DNA from: Bryum argenteum
Taxonomy: Eukaryota; Streptophyta; Bryopsida; Bryales; Bryaceae
NCBI GenBank assembly: GCA_037043015.1
Contig: CM073326.1
Location: 1,488,001 to 1,552,000 of the forward strand
Length of the DNA stretch: 64,000 nt
Direction: 5' to 3'
Shown here: one piece after another, positions 31,193 to 41,539 of the stretch
How positions within the stretch are numbered: position 1 is the stretch's first letter
Layout of the letters: each line of letters opens with the position of its first letter
Made by a program: the position numbers and the translations under genes
Notes under the pieces: generated by a model
Told to the model about the DNA's origin: nothing
Seen by the model: the letters and a program-made list of their open reading frames with translations, nothing else
Database searches by the model: none

Positions 31193-33229
31193 GGCTCGCA
31201 ACACGACGTACTTGGACTTCCCGTCCGGATTTGTTTAGACCGCATCGACACAAAGTTGGACATTGTGGAAACGCGGCATGTCCATTGAGAGACTGTATTT
31301 TGTGAGTCCGAAGGCCAGAAAATGATACTTCCTCCGAACGCTATTCACGGTAGTGAAGGGGTCGGCATCATTTGCAGACCTTCGGACATTTGAAGGTATT
31401 GAGCATGCAACGTTCAAGGCGGCCTGCGTTGCTCGCGGATTGTACAAGAATGTCAGCGGGTGGGAGCAAGAGCAGTGCTTGCGGGAGGCCGCGCTCATGC
31501 AAACCGGTACTCAATTGCGCTCTCTATTTGTGACTATCTTCACATGCGGATCCACGACGCCTAAGGGAATTGTTTAATGAAAATCTCTCATACGATTGCG
31601 CGCATCGACTTAGGTAGAATGGCCGCGCACAGGATCCATTGCTTGAACAGATCCAAAGCTTGGCTCTCAACTTGATTGCTCAGTTGTTGACCTTTAAAAA
31701 ACTCTTGCGGATTTGACCTACCTGGTCGCCCATTCGATATAGAGGAGCTGCAAGGAAATCAGTTCATTGCAGAGCAATTGGCCTTCAATGCAGAGGAGCT
31801 GATAGCCGAAGTTGAACGAGACATATCATCATTGAATGCAGAGGAGGTGGACATCTACCGGCAAATCATGACAACATGCGAGTTGTCCCGGCTAAGAGCA
31901 TTTTTTTTGTTGACGGCCCCGATGGTAGTGGAAAAACATATCTCGACAACCTTCTTCTCAAGTCTGTACATGGCCAGGGACACATCGCTTTGGCCATTGT
32001 GTCTTCGGGCATTGCAGCCTTGCTGCTGCGAGAGAGGCGCACCGCACACTCTCCATTCAATAATCCGATTGACCTGAGCCCCAAAAGTGTGTGTTCAATG
32101 AGCAAACAAGGTCCCTTGGAAGAAATGTTTCGACGCGTCAAGTTAATCCTATGGGACGAAGCGCCCATGATGCACAAATTTGCACTTGAGGCCATTGATC
32201 GCACTCGTCGAGACATTTGTGACCGGCCACACATTCCATTTGGTGGTATCACATTCATCATGTGTGGTGATTTCCGCCCAAGTGTTGCCAATAGTTCCGA
32301 AGGGTCTCCGTCCGGACATTGTTGTTGCATCGATTAAAGAATCCTACCTTTGGAGCCGCGTTACGGTATGCAGGCTACGTCGCATGCTTGCTGTAAACGG
32401 AGCTGAACGTGAAGTAGATGTCGGAAATCGTACATTTGCAGAGTGGCTTCTCGCCCTTGGCAAAGACAAACTACAAAAAGTTCAGAGTGATCGTGTTTGT
32501 TGTCCAAACTCAATGCTTGCTCCAAACCACACACTCATGGGGCTCATTAATGTCATCTAGGCCGGCATCGCGGACATTGCGGAAGATGCACGAGCATACT
32601 TTAGTTCCCGCGCCTACCTTGCTGCACGCAACAACAATGTTGCTGAGATTAATACAATTGTCCTTAACAAGGTGCTTAGGCAGGTTCAACACTATCGAAG
32701 CGCTGACAAGGTCGAAGATGAAGAAGGTGCAAATGTTATCCCAATAGAGTATTTGAACACACTTGAGGTGAATGGTTGGCCGCCACACGACCTGATCAAA
32801 ATTGGCGCACCAATTATGTTATAATGAAATCTTGATTCAGCAAATGGACTCCGCAATCGCACTGGACTTTTAGTTGGCCAATGTGCGGCGCGCATGATTG
32901 AGGCGGAGATTCTTACCCGTAACCATGCAGGGTACGTGGCGTTTATTCCACGTATTGCAATGATTATGGATAAAGTGGGTCTACCGTATGCAGTGCGACG
33001 GAAGCAATTTTCTATCCGCCTTGCATATGCATTGACAATCAACAAAGCCCAAGGGCAAACACTTCGGAAGGTTGGCATATGCTTAGTTTCAGACGTGTTT
33101 TCGCATGGTCAACTTTACGTTGCATTCTCGAGGGCCACGACACCATGCAATGTGAAAGTTCTTTTAGAAACATAGAGCGCTACGCACAAACTTATCCGGA
33201 ACGTTATGTACGAGGAAGCGTTGCTTTAA

Positions 33230-34577
33230 ATGAAGAATAGAACCTTAGTTCAACAACAACGCTGCACAATGCAACTCCTCACCGTATTCTTGACAAGGTA
33301 CATGATTGGTCTTAATACTATGCTCTTTATCCTTTGCAGAAAAATTAATTCGTAATTTGCATTGATCAAATCAACGTTGTACTTACTTCACTAATGAGCA
33401 CAAGATAACAAGCTAACAAGCAATGCTGAATATGTTTTGGTGTCGAATCGTTTTGCCCGCACAATGGAGTTGAAGAGATTGTAGAAATGTACAATGACAT
33501 GTGCCGCATCATACCATCTCTTGTTGAAGTCGACCCCAAGACATTACAAGTGAATAGTGACCATGTAGTCCGTCGGAACGACGTGTACCACACTAGTAAA
33601 ATCATACAAGTATGGACATGAAGTATGTCACATGTCAAATACCAGTTTGCATGCTCTCATCACATCTCCAGCAATTCAAATGGGCACCTTGTGTGCACCT
33701 TCTCATGCTCAATTCAGCCACTCATGCCACAAGGAAAACATCAGGTCATCATAGTTACCCATGAAACCAAAGATCGGGTATTCTTAACACATTACGGGAT
33801 ATGATTACTTGAGGTGTGAAATACTACATTTTCCTGGCTATAAGTTGATACAACTTTTCATGATCGGAGATGGGTACTGAGGCCTGCGGGCCGCTGCGGT
33901 CTGAGCTGCGGGGTGACGTGATCTGAGCTGCGGGGTGACGTGATCTGAGCTGCGGGGTGACGTGATCTGAGCTGCTGGGTGACGTGATCTGAGCTGCTGC
34001 ATCGAGATAGTCCCGCAGGACGAGTGGCGTGTGGGGAGATGGATCGAATATGCACTATTATCACACAAGACAGTCTAAGCAGAAATAACGTGATACACAG
34101 ACAACACCAATAGCATGTATGATGCACACAATGCCGAATCGTTGTGACAGAAGTAGTGAATTGGTTATATTCCGCCGCCAGGACGAATGGCGCAATTTTC
34201 TTCCCGGTCAGGGCTTCCTGCGCACGGCTTACAACTTTTTTTTAATCCCATATACACCCTGCTACTATGTCCCCCTTTACATTGATATGGACACATAATG
34301 GATGTGTCTACCTACATGCCATTTCTTCGAATCACCACCCTTGTCAAGGGAGTTGAGCCCTGAGATGCTACAACTAATCTTTCAAATGAAGAGATACAGA
34401 AGAAAAAAGAGGCATGATGCACAAGGCAATAACCGCCCTAGGATCTCCAAGTCGGCTTACAACCAAACAACAATTGGCCCAACTACACAAGTCTTCCAAG
34501 AGAACTCCGAAGATGTGACTCCTTACATGCAGAATAATAAAGCATTACAGCGTCTACTCTGCCACAGAGCGTGGTGC
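33230..34577. other. Intergenic stretch between the Helitron and the 3' end of Rab1
   Basis: No convincing gene. The plus-strand ORF at 34302-34700 overlaps the last Rab1 exon in antisense and is a shadow. The Rab1 3' UTR presumably lies in the last few hundred bases. Confidence 0.5.
33899..33995. repeat. 22-bp minisatellite
   Basis: About 4.5 copies of CTGAGCTGCGGGGTGACGTGAT; later copies carry CTGCTGGG instead of CTGCGGGG. Confidence 0.95.
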
Positions 34578-37500
34578 CTACGAGCAACAACCGCTTTTCT
34601 GTGGAATGGTTTGCCCCCGCAACTGAACATTGTTTGGTTTGCTGGTGCTGCTCAGAGCCGGTTGACTCGCCATCCTGCAAAAAAAACTAACCCGTGTTAG
34701 ATCAGCAGCGACTATCATACTGGATCGAATACAACTAGCTCATCGCATGCTTCTGTATCCGTCACATGAAAAGCACGGACCTCTTCCGAGACGACACTAC
34801 CGAAACCCGATGCAATTTGATGCTCTTTGGACCACGCTAATGAGCATTGACCAATGGGCACCCGGGATGCTTAAAGATATTGATGCACACTTGTGCTTAA
34901 AACAATGATGAAGAGCACAACTCCCATTGCACGCACCTGTTTTTGATCTCAGCAGCCATTGTCATGAAAGCCTGCTCCACATTCGTGGCATTCTTTGCAC
35001 TCGTTTCCAAAAAGGGAATTCCAATTTCGTCAGCGAAGGCCTGATTCACGAGTTCAACAGTTAGCTCACCTCAAGAGCCAACGTCATCAACGCCTGTTCC
35101 AACATACAACACGGTGGTGCCAATTTCTGTCGAAGAGTTCGGTAAAGGAGCCGGGTGCATCCCATACACGACGCACGGAACGGGCAATCACATACACCTC
35201 AAGAAAACAGTTCAGTTCGACCAAAAATATGCTTTTTCTCCAATACCTTTGCAGTCGCATAGTCGACCACCTTCTTCGATGCGAGATCCGACTTGTTACC
35301 AACGAGCAGCTTATTAACATTCTCACTAGCGTAACGATCGATTTCGTTCAGCCACTGCTTCACGTTATTGAAGCTTTCCTGATCCGTGACATCATACACA
35401 ACCTGCCCACAACATACCAACACAACGCACGTGTAATTTTTTAGTCATTTCTACTATGTCGACAGCATTTCGTTTTCCTCACTTCCGGAGCACTCCAAAG
35501 CAGCGTTTCCTGTCTTCTACTTCCTTGACCGAATTACCTATTGTTGCTGCCTACAAGACTTCCTCCACTGCGTTCCGTCCTCTCGATGAAAACTCAAATT
35601 GAAAGGACAACAGTGACACGATATGCCTGACAAATCGCACCATAAAAACTTACAATAATACCATGGGCACCACGGTAGTAACTGCTAGTGATTGTCCTGA
35701 ATCTTTCTTGACCGGCGGTGTCCCACTGCACCCACGCACACCAGAGAGTCAATAATCTGATTCCTCATGACCTTCCATTAGACGAAATGATGAGGAGAAA
35801 CAGTAGTGCCGTTGCAAAGGTGGTTCTCGGGTGTTCATGCATTTCTACTTGTTCATTTCAGCTGATTTTCCCGGTTGATGTTCAAGCACTTGGCGATTAT
35901 ACTGCTTCATCAACACTCGAAAACCCAAAGGAGCAATTCGGCTACTTGCAAAACAGTCATTCCTTGCATGCATGCGCGAAACTATGTGAAGAAACTCACA
36001 ATCTGCAGTTTGATGGTCTTCCCGTCCAACTCCACCGTCCGAATTTTCTGTCGGAACCACACAAACGCACTCCAAAACACGTGAGGAATTGCTCCGAAAA
36101 TTTCCAAACCGGAAAGTAGATTTCAGATATAAAAGACGAAGACGGAAACATAGTGGAAGTTTCGAAAGCAGACACGGCCAAGCAATCCAAATGGAACATT
36201 CACACGGGCACGTGATTCAGGCCAACATTTCCTGAGAGATTATACTACGCACGGATAGCTGATTGAAAACGACAAACTGACAGCCGCATCCACATATTCA
36301 GCTCAAAATAGCATGGTAGAAGCATTGCATATCAAGTTTCGAAAACAAAGAGCCTTCGCCACTCACGAAATCAACGCCAATCGTGCTGATGTAGCTCTCC
36401 AGATAGGAATCATCCTGCAAACAAATTGTCACCAAGTGAGATGTGAGATGACGGTCATGACTCGGAGCCGATAAGGTCCACAGAGAGGCATTGTATAGAC
36501 TTCTGCTGTGCTCCAAGAACTGTACAAATTCGAAAGGATTGCAAACATGACGGATGCCTCACAGACATCACTCTTTCACAAAGATTATCACTGAAGAGAA
36601 AGGGAACCAAGTATACATACCGCAAACCGCAACAGAAGGCAACTCTTTCCGACACCTGAATCCCCGATCAGCAAGAGCTTGAAAAGATAATCACTGCATA
36701 CCGAGAAGCTTCCCTTCAGTCCGAGCAGCTGGACAGAAACACGACTTGCAGACAGAAGATTCATCATATGCAGATTCGACACTAATAAACATCACCAGTT
36801 GTGCCTCCATGTGCACAACATCGACCAGATTTCGCTGTGTCGGCCGCGAGCCCAGTAAATTGCGGTTAGGATATCTTCTAGCCAGCAGTACTACGCGCAG
36901 ATATCTTCTGATGCGGAATGCCACAAGTGCTGTGCAGAAGAAAGAATTTAGCCATCTAAGATGCATGCTGACCGTCCAAAACAATATAGCATCAGGACAG
37001 CACGAAGAATCGGGGAACAAGCGTCAGATAAAATACTAAATGAGGACAAGGCTCCGAGCTGCGCATCACCGGATACCATCCCTGTGACATAGAGGTCGGA
37101 GATCTCTCTACACGATCCTCTACGTCCACCGACGAACACTACTCTGAAGAATTACTGAAAACATCGGCAGTGATTTCTGAGACCTTTCTTTCTGCCGATG
37201 TCTTCATTAACCTTCTTAGATCGTCGAAGATCGAGCTTACAATATCAGATCACGTCTCTGATGCATTGACAATCTGGATCAAGTGAGAGCCGGAACCCTA
37301 TCAGACATGACTCTGCTAGGAACAGTTAGAATATAATCGGATGGAAAACCAAGACTTTCCAAGGGACATATTTCCTCAGAATAAGCCGCCCGATGCCCTA
37401 TCCCACAAGCCCTAGGTCTGAGGCGTTCACGGTGTGGGTGGAACCTGACGAAGACTGCCGCCAGACTGCATATCAAGAAAACGATATTTCATGATAAGCA

Positions 37501-38090
37501 TCCTGGGCCCGTTTTCACAGCACATCATAGATCATTTCCTTGCTGAGGCAGATCTGGCACCCAGCCGTGTGACACACTAGAGAGTTAGACGGGAGCAACA
37601 TTTCTACCATGCCCACCTACAGCGATCTGCTAGGGTGAAGGAAAAGAGCGAAAACGGACAATCTCACCACCGTTAAGCGAGAAAGGGTCGGAACCTGCGG
37701 GTTCCGCAGAGAGCAGGGTTCCAAACATGCATGCATGTGGACAATGAAAAAGGAAAACGGACGGCGACGAGCAAAGAGGGAGCATCGTGAAAGCAGGGCA
37801 ACGAAAAAAGCACTCACTATTCGGGATTCATGGTCGGGTGCGGTGGGGGCGGGGGGCGGGGCGGAAGAAGAGGCAGACGGAAACGGGGCAGGGTTGCAGT
37901 AGCCGCAAGTAAGCGAGGAAGACCGAAGGAAAGGGGACAAAGAAAAGAGAGAGATCGCGGACACGTTCAGGCGACGGCGAGGCGGAAGGGACGGGATGGA
38001 CAGAGCGCAGCAAAAAACAAGAGCGAGTCGGGGCAAGGACAAAGCACGAGGGCAGAGGAATGAGAGAGGCACTCACTATTCGGGATTCAT
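34578..38090 (-). CDS. RABD: Rab1/RABD-type small GTPase (Ypt1 family), eight coding exons
   Basis: A GTPase that directs ER-to-Golgi vesicle traffic on the cytosolic membrane face. Minus-strand exons: 38090-38077 (or the alternative 37831-37818), 36693-36621, 36414-36367, 36047-36000, 35725-35654, 35402-35247, 35040-34937, 34674-34578. Every intron is GT-AG. The exons join in frame to 203 residues, the usual length for plant RABD2 proteins. Visible motifs: start [16 protein letters not shown]-loop GDSGVGKS, switch-I/effector [22 protein letters not shown] (guanine specificity), ETSAK, and C-terminus KSGCCS with the double-Cys geranylgeranylation signal. All are intact. Exon 1 encodes only MNPEY (14 nt). 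ORF-based annotation would miss most exons. The 5' region is strongly GC-rich, suggesting a constitutive promoter. It is the only clearly functional host gene in the window. Confidence 0.97.
37818..37831 (-). other. Second (proximal) copy of Rab1 coding exon 1
   Basis: The 14 nt encoding MNPEY plus the following donor GTGAGTGC occur twice, here and at 38077-38090, within an identical stretch of about 27 bp. Both can splice in phase to the acceptor at 36694/36693. Upstream sequences of the two copies share pieces such as AAGGACAAAGCAC, so the first-exon/promoter unit (about 259 bp) appears tandemly duplicated. Either copy would yield the same protein with different 5' UTRs. Confidence 0.85.
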
Positions 38091-38630
38091 GGTCGGTGCG
38101 AGGAGAGGGAGGGTGCGGGGTTGGAGAAGTAGAAAGCAAGCAAAGCAAGCAGGGGAAGAAGGAAGGCGGAGCGGCGGGAAAGGGGAGGAAGGAAAGAGAG
38201 CGGACGCGGTGGGAGGTGGCAAGGAGGGAGGGGAGGAGAGAGTAGGCCGAGGACAACGCGGAAGAAAAGACAGTAAGAGTGCGAGGAGTGCCAAGGACAA
38301 AGCACCAAGGCAGAAAAACAGGCACGCCTCGTCTCTAAGGGCGGGACAGTGAGGGACCTGCGCGTCACTGCCCGCCCCCGCGCCGGGCCCTCCTGCCCCG
38401 TCAGTCTCCCAAGTCTCGAAGTCGCCAAGGCCCCCAAGGCCCCAAGTTTCCCGCAGCTGAGGGGAGCTGGCCGCTCCAAGACCAGCCCAAGTCTACGCTT
38501 CAGAAACGCCGTTTTCTGTCGGCGTTCGCCTGCTCCAAGTCCCGCTCCCCGATCGCCTACCAGCCCGTTCGCTTCCTACGTGGCACCCGTGGAGGCGCAG
38601 CCAGGAGCAGGTTCTTGGGGCTTGCTTGCC
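37832..38630 (-). promoter_or_regulatory. GC-rich 5' region of Rab1
   Basis: Strongly purine-skewed GC-rich DNA (on the plus strand GGAGG/GAAGG runs to about 38340, then CpG-rich to 38630) containing the duplicated first-exon units. ORFs through it on both strands are composition artefacts. No clear TATA box is seen. Confidence 0.6.
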
Positions 38631-38633
38631 TAA

Positions 38634-39042
38634 GGGCATGCCCACCCATAGGGGCGCCCTGAACTAAATACTGGAACTGAATTCATTAAATCAATCACCA
38701 TGAATCGTGAAGGCGGAGGAGGAGCCCCACCCATGACCTCATGTTTGAGTTGCGCCTGCGCCACCAACGATCCAGCTGCGCCTCGCTCCACAAACATCGG
38801 CCAGCTTGACGGTAAAAACCAAGCCCCGTCTTTTCCTCCGGAGAAAATTGAGTTTTGTCGTATTGGTATTCAGGTTTGCCTACTTCCCTGCAAAAGGGCT
38901 CGCTTTTGCGGGTCACACTGAAAAAAAAAGGATGAATAGTAGTTCAGTTCAGGGGTTTTTCCGGTTGGTGGGGCATTTCCGCCCTGAACTGAACTACTAT
39001 TCATCGAGTATTCAATTCGGGGCATGATGGGTGGGAATGTTC
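38634..39042. mobile_element. Candidate PIF/Harbinger-type MITE next to the Rab1 promoter
   Basis: Ends GGGCATGCCCACCCAT and, inverted, GAACATTCCCACCCAT (13 of 16 match, with weaker similarity for another 20 bp), with TAA on both sides (38631-38633 and 39043-39045), the usual 3-bp duplication of this superfamily. Length 409 bp, no transposase. Near its right end 38931-38954 and 38982-39005 form a perfect 24-bp inverted repeat with a 27-base loop. Confidence 0.7.
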
Positions 39043-39530
39043 TAATAGGGTTCGCGGACTGCATGGCATACCAATCGATGAGCATATTCTTCTGTGGGCA
39101 GAATGTCTGGCCCCTTATACCTACGCCCCAATACTTTTGTGCGACAGTTCTGCACATGACTCTGTACATGTGAGGGACGTCAACGAGACTCGGAGCACAG
39201 TTCGGGATGATTTCGGGCTCAAGAAGCCCATAGCCTCTACTTACGCAATATGACGAGTCTTTTGTCCATCCTCCCGGCTACATGGAGGACAATAAAGAAT
39301 TCATCAAGATTGCAACCTCTATTTGTTTTTACTAATTGATTGAAAACTTCAAAAATTAAATTCCAACCAATAGAAAAACCTCTTTGATTCAATTAAACCG
39401 GTTTAAATCCATGGCAGGAGTTGAACCTGGTGCCCTTCACTAGTTGATGACCATGGATCCTTACAAGCTCTTACATATCTTGTTAACAGAATTAATGTGA
39501 GAGATTATATGGGTCACCCTTCTAACGCAT
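39043..39530. other. Unassigned intergenic sequence
   Basis: No recognisable gene. GGTTCAACTCC in the minus strand near 39420 looks like a Pol III B box and could belong to a second decayed SINE, but no A box at a good distance is convincing. Confidence 0.35.
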
Positions 39531-39536
39531 TACAAA

Positions 39537-39700
39537 CATTGGCTTGATGGTTAGGGCTCATGGCCCCCAAAGAGGAGGTCGTGGGTTCTATTCCCCATGT
39601 CGGCGTCGTGCTCACCACTATAATCCACCTGACTACTGTAGAGGGTCATTGGATCTTGTTGTATGGGTACCTTAAAGCCCTTTTAAGGGATACTATGTCA
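39537..39700 (+). mobile_element. tRNA-derived SINE-like sequence
   Basis: TTGGCTTGATGGTTAGGGC (A-box-like) followed about 33 bp later by GTGGGTTCTATTCCCC (B-box-like, GGGTTCTATTCCC) gives a Pol III internal promoter layout and a tRNA-like head. The tail boundary is not clear. It does not fold as a convincing functional tRNA. Confidence 0.45.
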
Positions 39701-39724
39701 AGTATCTCCAAAGCACTAATAACT

Positions 39725-40367
39725 AGTTAGAAACTAGCGTAGTTATAGTGTTCACCCTCGAGAGGGAAAGTAGTATTTTTCCAATTTCTCCTTGTCCGTT
39801 CGTAATGAGTGTTTCTAACACAAGGAGGTGCAGATTTGCATTGCTTGCTACCAAATCTTTTGTTTGGAGTAGTTTTCAGCTTTGGAGTGCTTATTGTGAG
39901 CAACTTAAATGCACTTGAACTATTGAAGGCTGAATCTAGCATTTGATGTGCATATGTGCATACAAACGGCTGATTTGCGCATTTGTGGTGCTAAAGTGGT
40001 CTTCTGAAACTCCTAAGCTTAGATTTGCGTAATTTGAAGGTCTAGAAGCTTTGTTGACATAAATTGAGTGGTGATCTAGTGAAAGAGCACAAGTGCTCAT
40101 TTGTGTGCATTAACGCCTGATTTGAGTACTTTGAGGTGCATTCTAACTTTTTGAGTGTTGGAGAGATTTAGATCTAACTTTTGGAGGTCAAATAGTTTGA
40201 GTGTGACCCGATTTGAGTCGGAGCAAGTAATTCTTGCTTGTTTGAGTGTTGGAGCAGAGAAATCTTGCTTATCTGAATGAATTGTTGATCTAGAATCTAC
40301 TTTGACATAGATTGAGGGTTGATCTAGTGTAGGGAGTGCACAAGTGCTCATTTGAAAGCATTGAGGG
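39725..40367 (+). mobile_element. Family-B leader fragment, host of the nested element at 40368
   Basis: Sequence of the CTGATTTG...TGCATTTGTGGTGC leader type, without LTR. It is interrupted at CATTGAGGG (40367) by the next element; its continuation (GAGTGCTTTGAGGTGCATAC...) resumes around 46005-46150. Confidence 0.7.
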
Positions 40368-40677
40368 TGTTGAAGATTAGATTGCTCGTAGTTATAAGAG
40401 CATCTAATAGTTATTAGAGTGTATTTATGTGAGGTATAGAGGCTAGGTCTTAGTCCTCTAGAGTGTGTGAAGAGGGCTGGTCCTAAGAGCCTTAGAGAGT
40501 GGAGAGAGGCCTTAGCCTCTCGGTTATCCCATATTGATTGTAGCACCATGTGCCTACCTATGGATATATAAGCAAGGGCTTGGAATGAGTATGCATCTCA
40601 TTCAAGCATTCATTGCTCTACTTGTTTGTAAGCTTTGATTGTTTGTATTCCTTCTCTCTCTCTATTGAGCTTCAATA
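40368..40677 (+). repeat. 5' LTR of B1
   Basis: Starts TGTTGAAGATTAGATTGC and ends GAGCTTCAATA, i.e. TG...TA, not TG...CA. A TATA region (TGGATATATAAGCAAGGG) lies at about 40560-40577. Confidence 0.93.
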
Positions 40678-40691
40678 GGTTATGGGCCCAC
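40678..40691 (+). other. Primer-binding site, half-tRNA type
   Basis: GGTTATGGGCCCAC is complementary to the anticodon arm of initiator tRNA-Met (GGGCCCATAACC), the arrangement known for Drosophila copia. The same site occurs at 55615, 59253 and 62754, and inverted at 54641-54652. Confidence 0.85.
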
Positions 40692-41539
40692 TACTCTTGT
40701 AGTGAGGTTGAGTTGGAATACATTTGGAGGCTTGGGGAGGTCTTGGAGGTGTTGCAAGCACATGTTGGGCTGATTTGCACTACTTGGAGGTCCTTGGAGC
40801 TTTGGTGGTGCACTTGGAGCCATTTGGAGGTGGTTGCAACCATTTGGAGGCGTTTTGTGGGGATTTGGAGTATTTGGAGGCAATTGGAGTGCTTTGAAGG
40901 TGTTTGGAGGTCTCTTGAAGGCATTGGAGGATTGTAAACTTCCTTTTGTCTTACTTTGAGTGTACAGTAACACAAGGAGGTGCTGATTTGCATTTTTGGC
41001 TACCAAATCCCTTGTTTGGAGTAGTTTTGAGCTTTGGAGTGCTAATTGTGAGTTACTTGAGTGCACTTGAAGTTTTGAGGGCTGATTCTAACACTTGGGG
41101 TGCATGTGTGCACACAAGGGGCTGATTTGTGCATTTGTGGTGCTAAAGTGGTGCTTTGAGACTCCTTAGCTTAGATTTGAGTGTTTTGAAGGTCTAGAAG
41201 CTTTGTTGACATTGATTGAGGGCTGATCTAGTGGAGAGCGTGCACAAGTGCTCATTTGTGTGCAATAGGGGCTGATTTGAGTGCTTTGAGGTGCATACTA
41301 ACATTTTGAGTGTTGGAGAGATCTAGATCTAGCATTTGGAGGTCAAATAGCTTGAGTGTGATGTGATCTGATTTGAGTGGGGAGCAAGTGGATCTTGCTT
41401 GTTTGAGTGTTGGAGAGGCTGATTGTGCATTGTTGTGTGCACAAGTGTGTTTTTTTGCACACTCCTAAGGGGCTGATTTGAGTGCTTAGGTGGTAGATTT
41501 GAGTTGTTGGTGTTGTAAGGGCAGCGTTTGTATCTAGCG
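40692..41539 (+). repeat. Family-B leader with GGAGGTGTTTGGAGC-like repeats
   Basis: An 850-bp untranslated leader. Its first 250 bp are degenerate repeats of a 12-18 bp unit (GGAGGTG, TTTGGAGCC, GCAACCATT); the remainder carries recurring CTGATTTGAGTGCTTTGAGG words. Repeat number differs among the family-B copies. Antisense ORFs of the KWLQTPPNGSK type are shadows of this repeat. Confidence 0.85.

Larger units (their letters stand above)
27727..33229 (+). pseudogene. Helitron Rep/helicase gene, broken by two insertions
   Basis: The transposase of rolling-circle Helitrons. In order: basic start (RRNRLVRECRARRLD), Cys-rich segment (CSSCRARHWIEEC), the NIRAYNSALSFTSLGAKID block, LHYVLLFPDGRQGW, and the Rep domain (MAIVRKFGRPDLFITFTCNP, EFQKCGLPH). 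The HUH motif is completed at 30368 by AHILIILDEASKL after a solo LTR is removed. The catalytic-Tyr block AIKYIFKYVYKSHDR is near 30825. The PIF1-type helicase has Walker A GPDGSGKTY (31914), Walker B LILWDEAP (32142), CGDFRQVLPIVPKG, and the C-terminal INKAQGQTLRKVG and HGQLYVAFSRAT, ending near 33229 with the NVMYEEAL tail. Stops, frameshifts, a 339-bp MITE, a 637-bp LTR and a 54-bp tandem duplication make it inactive. Helitron ends (a 3' hairpin with CTRR) were not found. Confidence 0.93.

Noticed and set aside
33899-33995. CRISPR-like direct repeats
   Set aside because: The 22-bp units are directly adjacent with no spacers: a minisatellite in a eukaryotic genome.
34302-34700. 132-residue plus-strand ORF
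   Set aside because: Its second half is antisense to the last coding exon of Rab1 (34578-34674), and no family is recognisable.
37617-38633. Pro/Ser/Leu- and Arg/Gly-rich ORFs on both strands near Rab1
   Set aside because: They lie in the purine-skewed GC-rich 5' region of Rab1 and overlap both first-exon copies; no domain is visible.
39537-39610. A functional tRNA gene
   Set aside because: Only A- and B-box-like words are present; I could not fit a complete cloverleaf with a clear anticodon.
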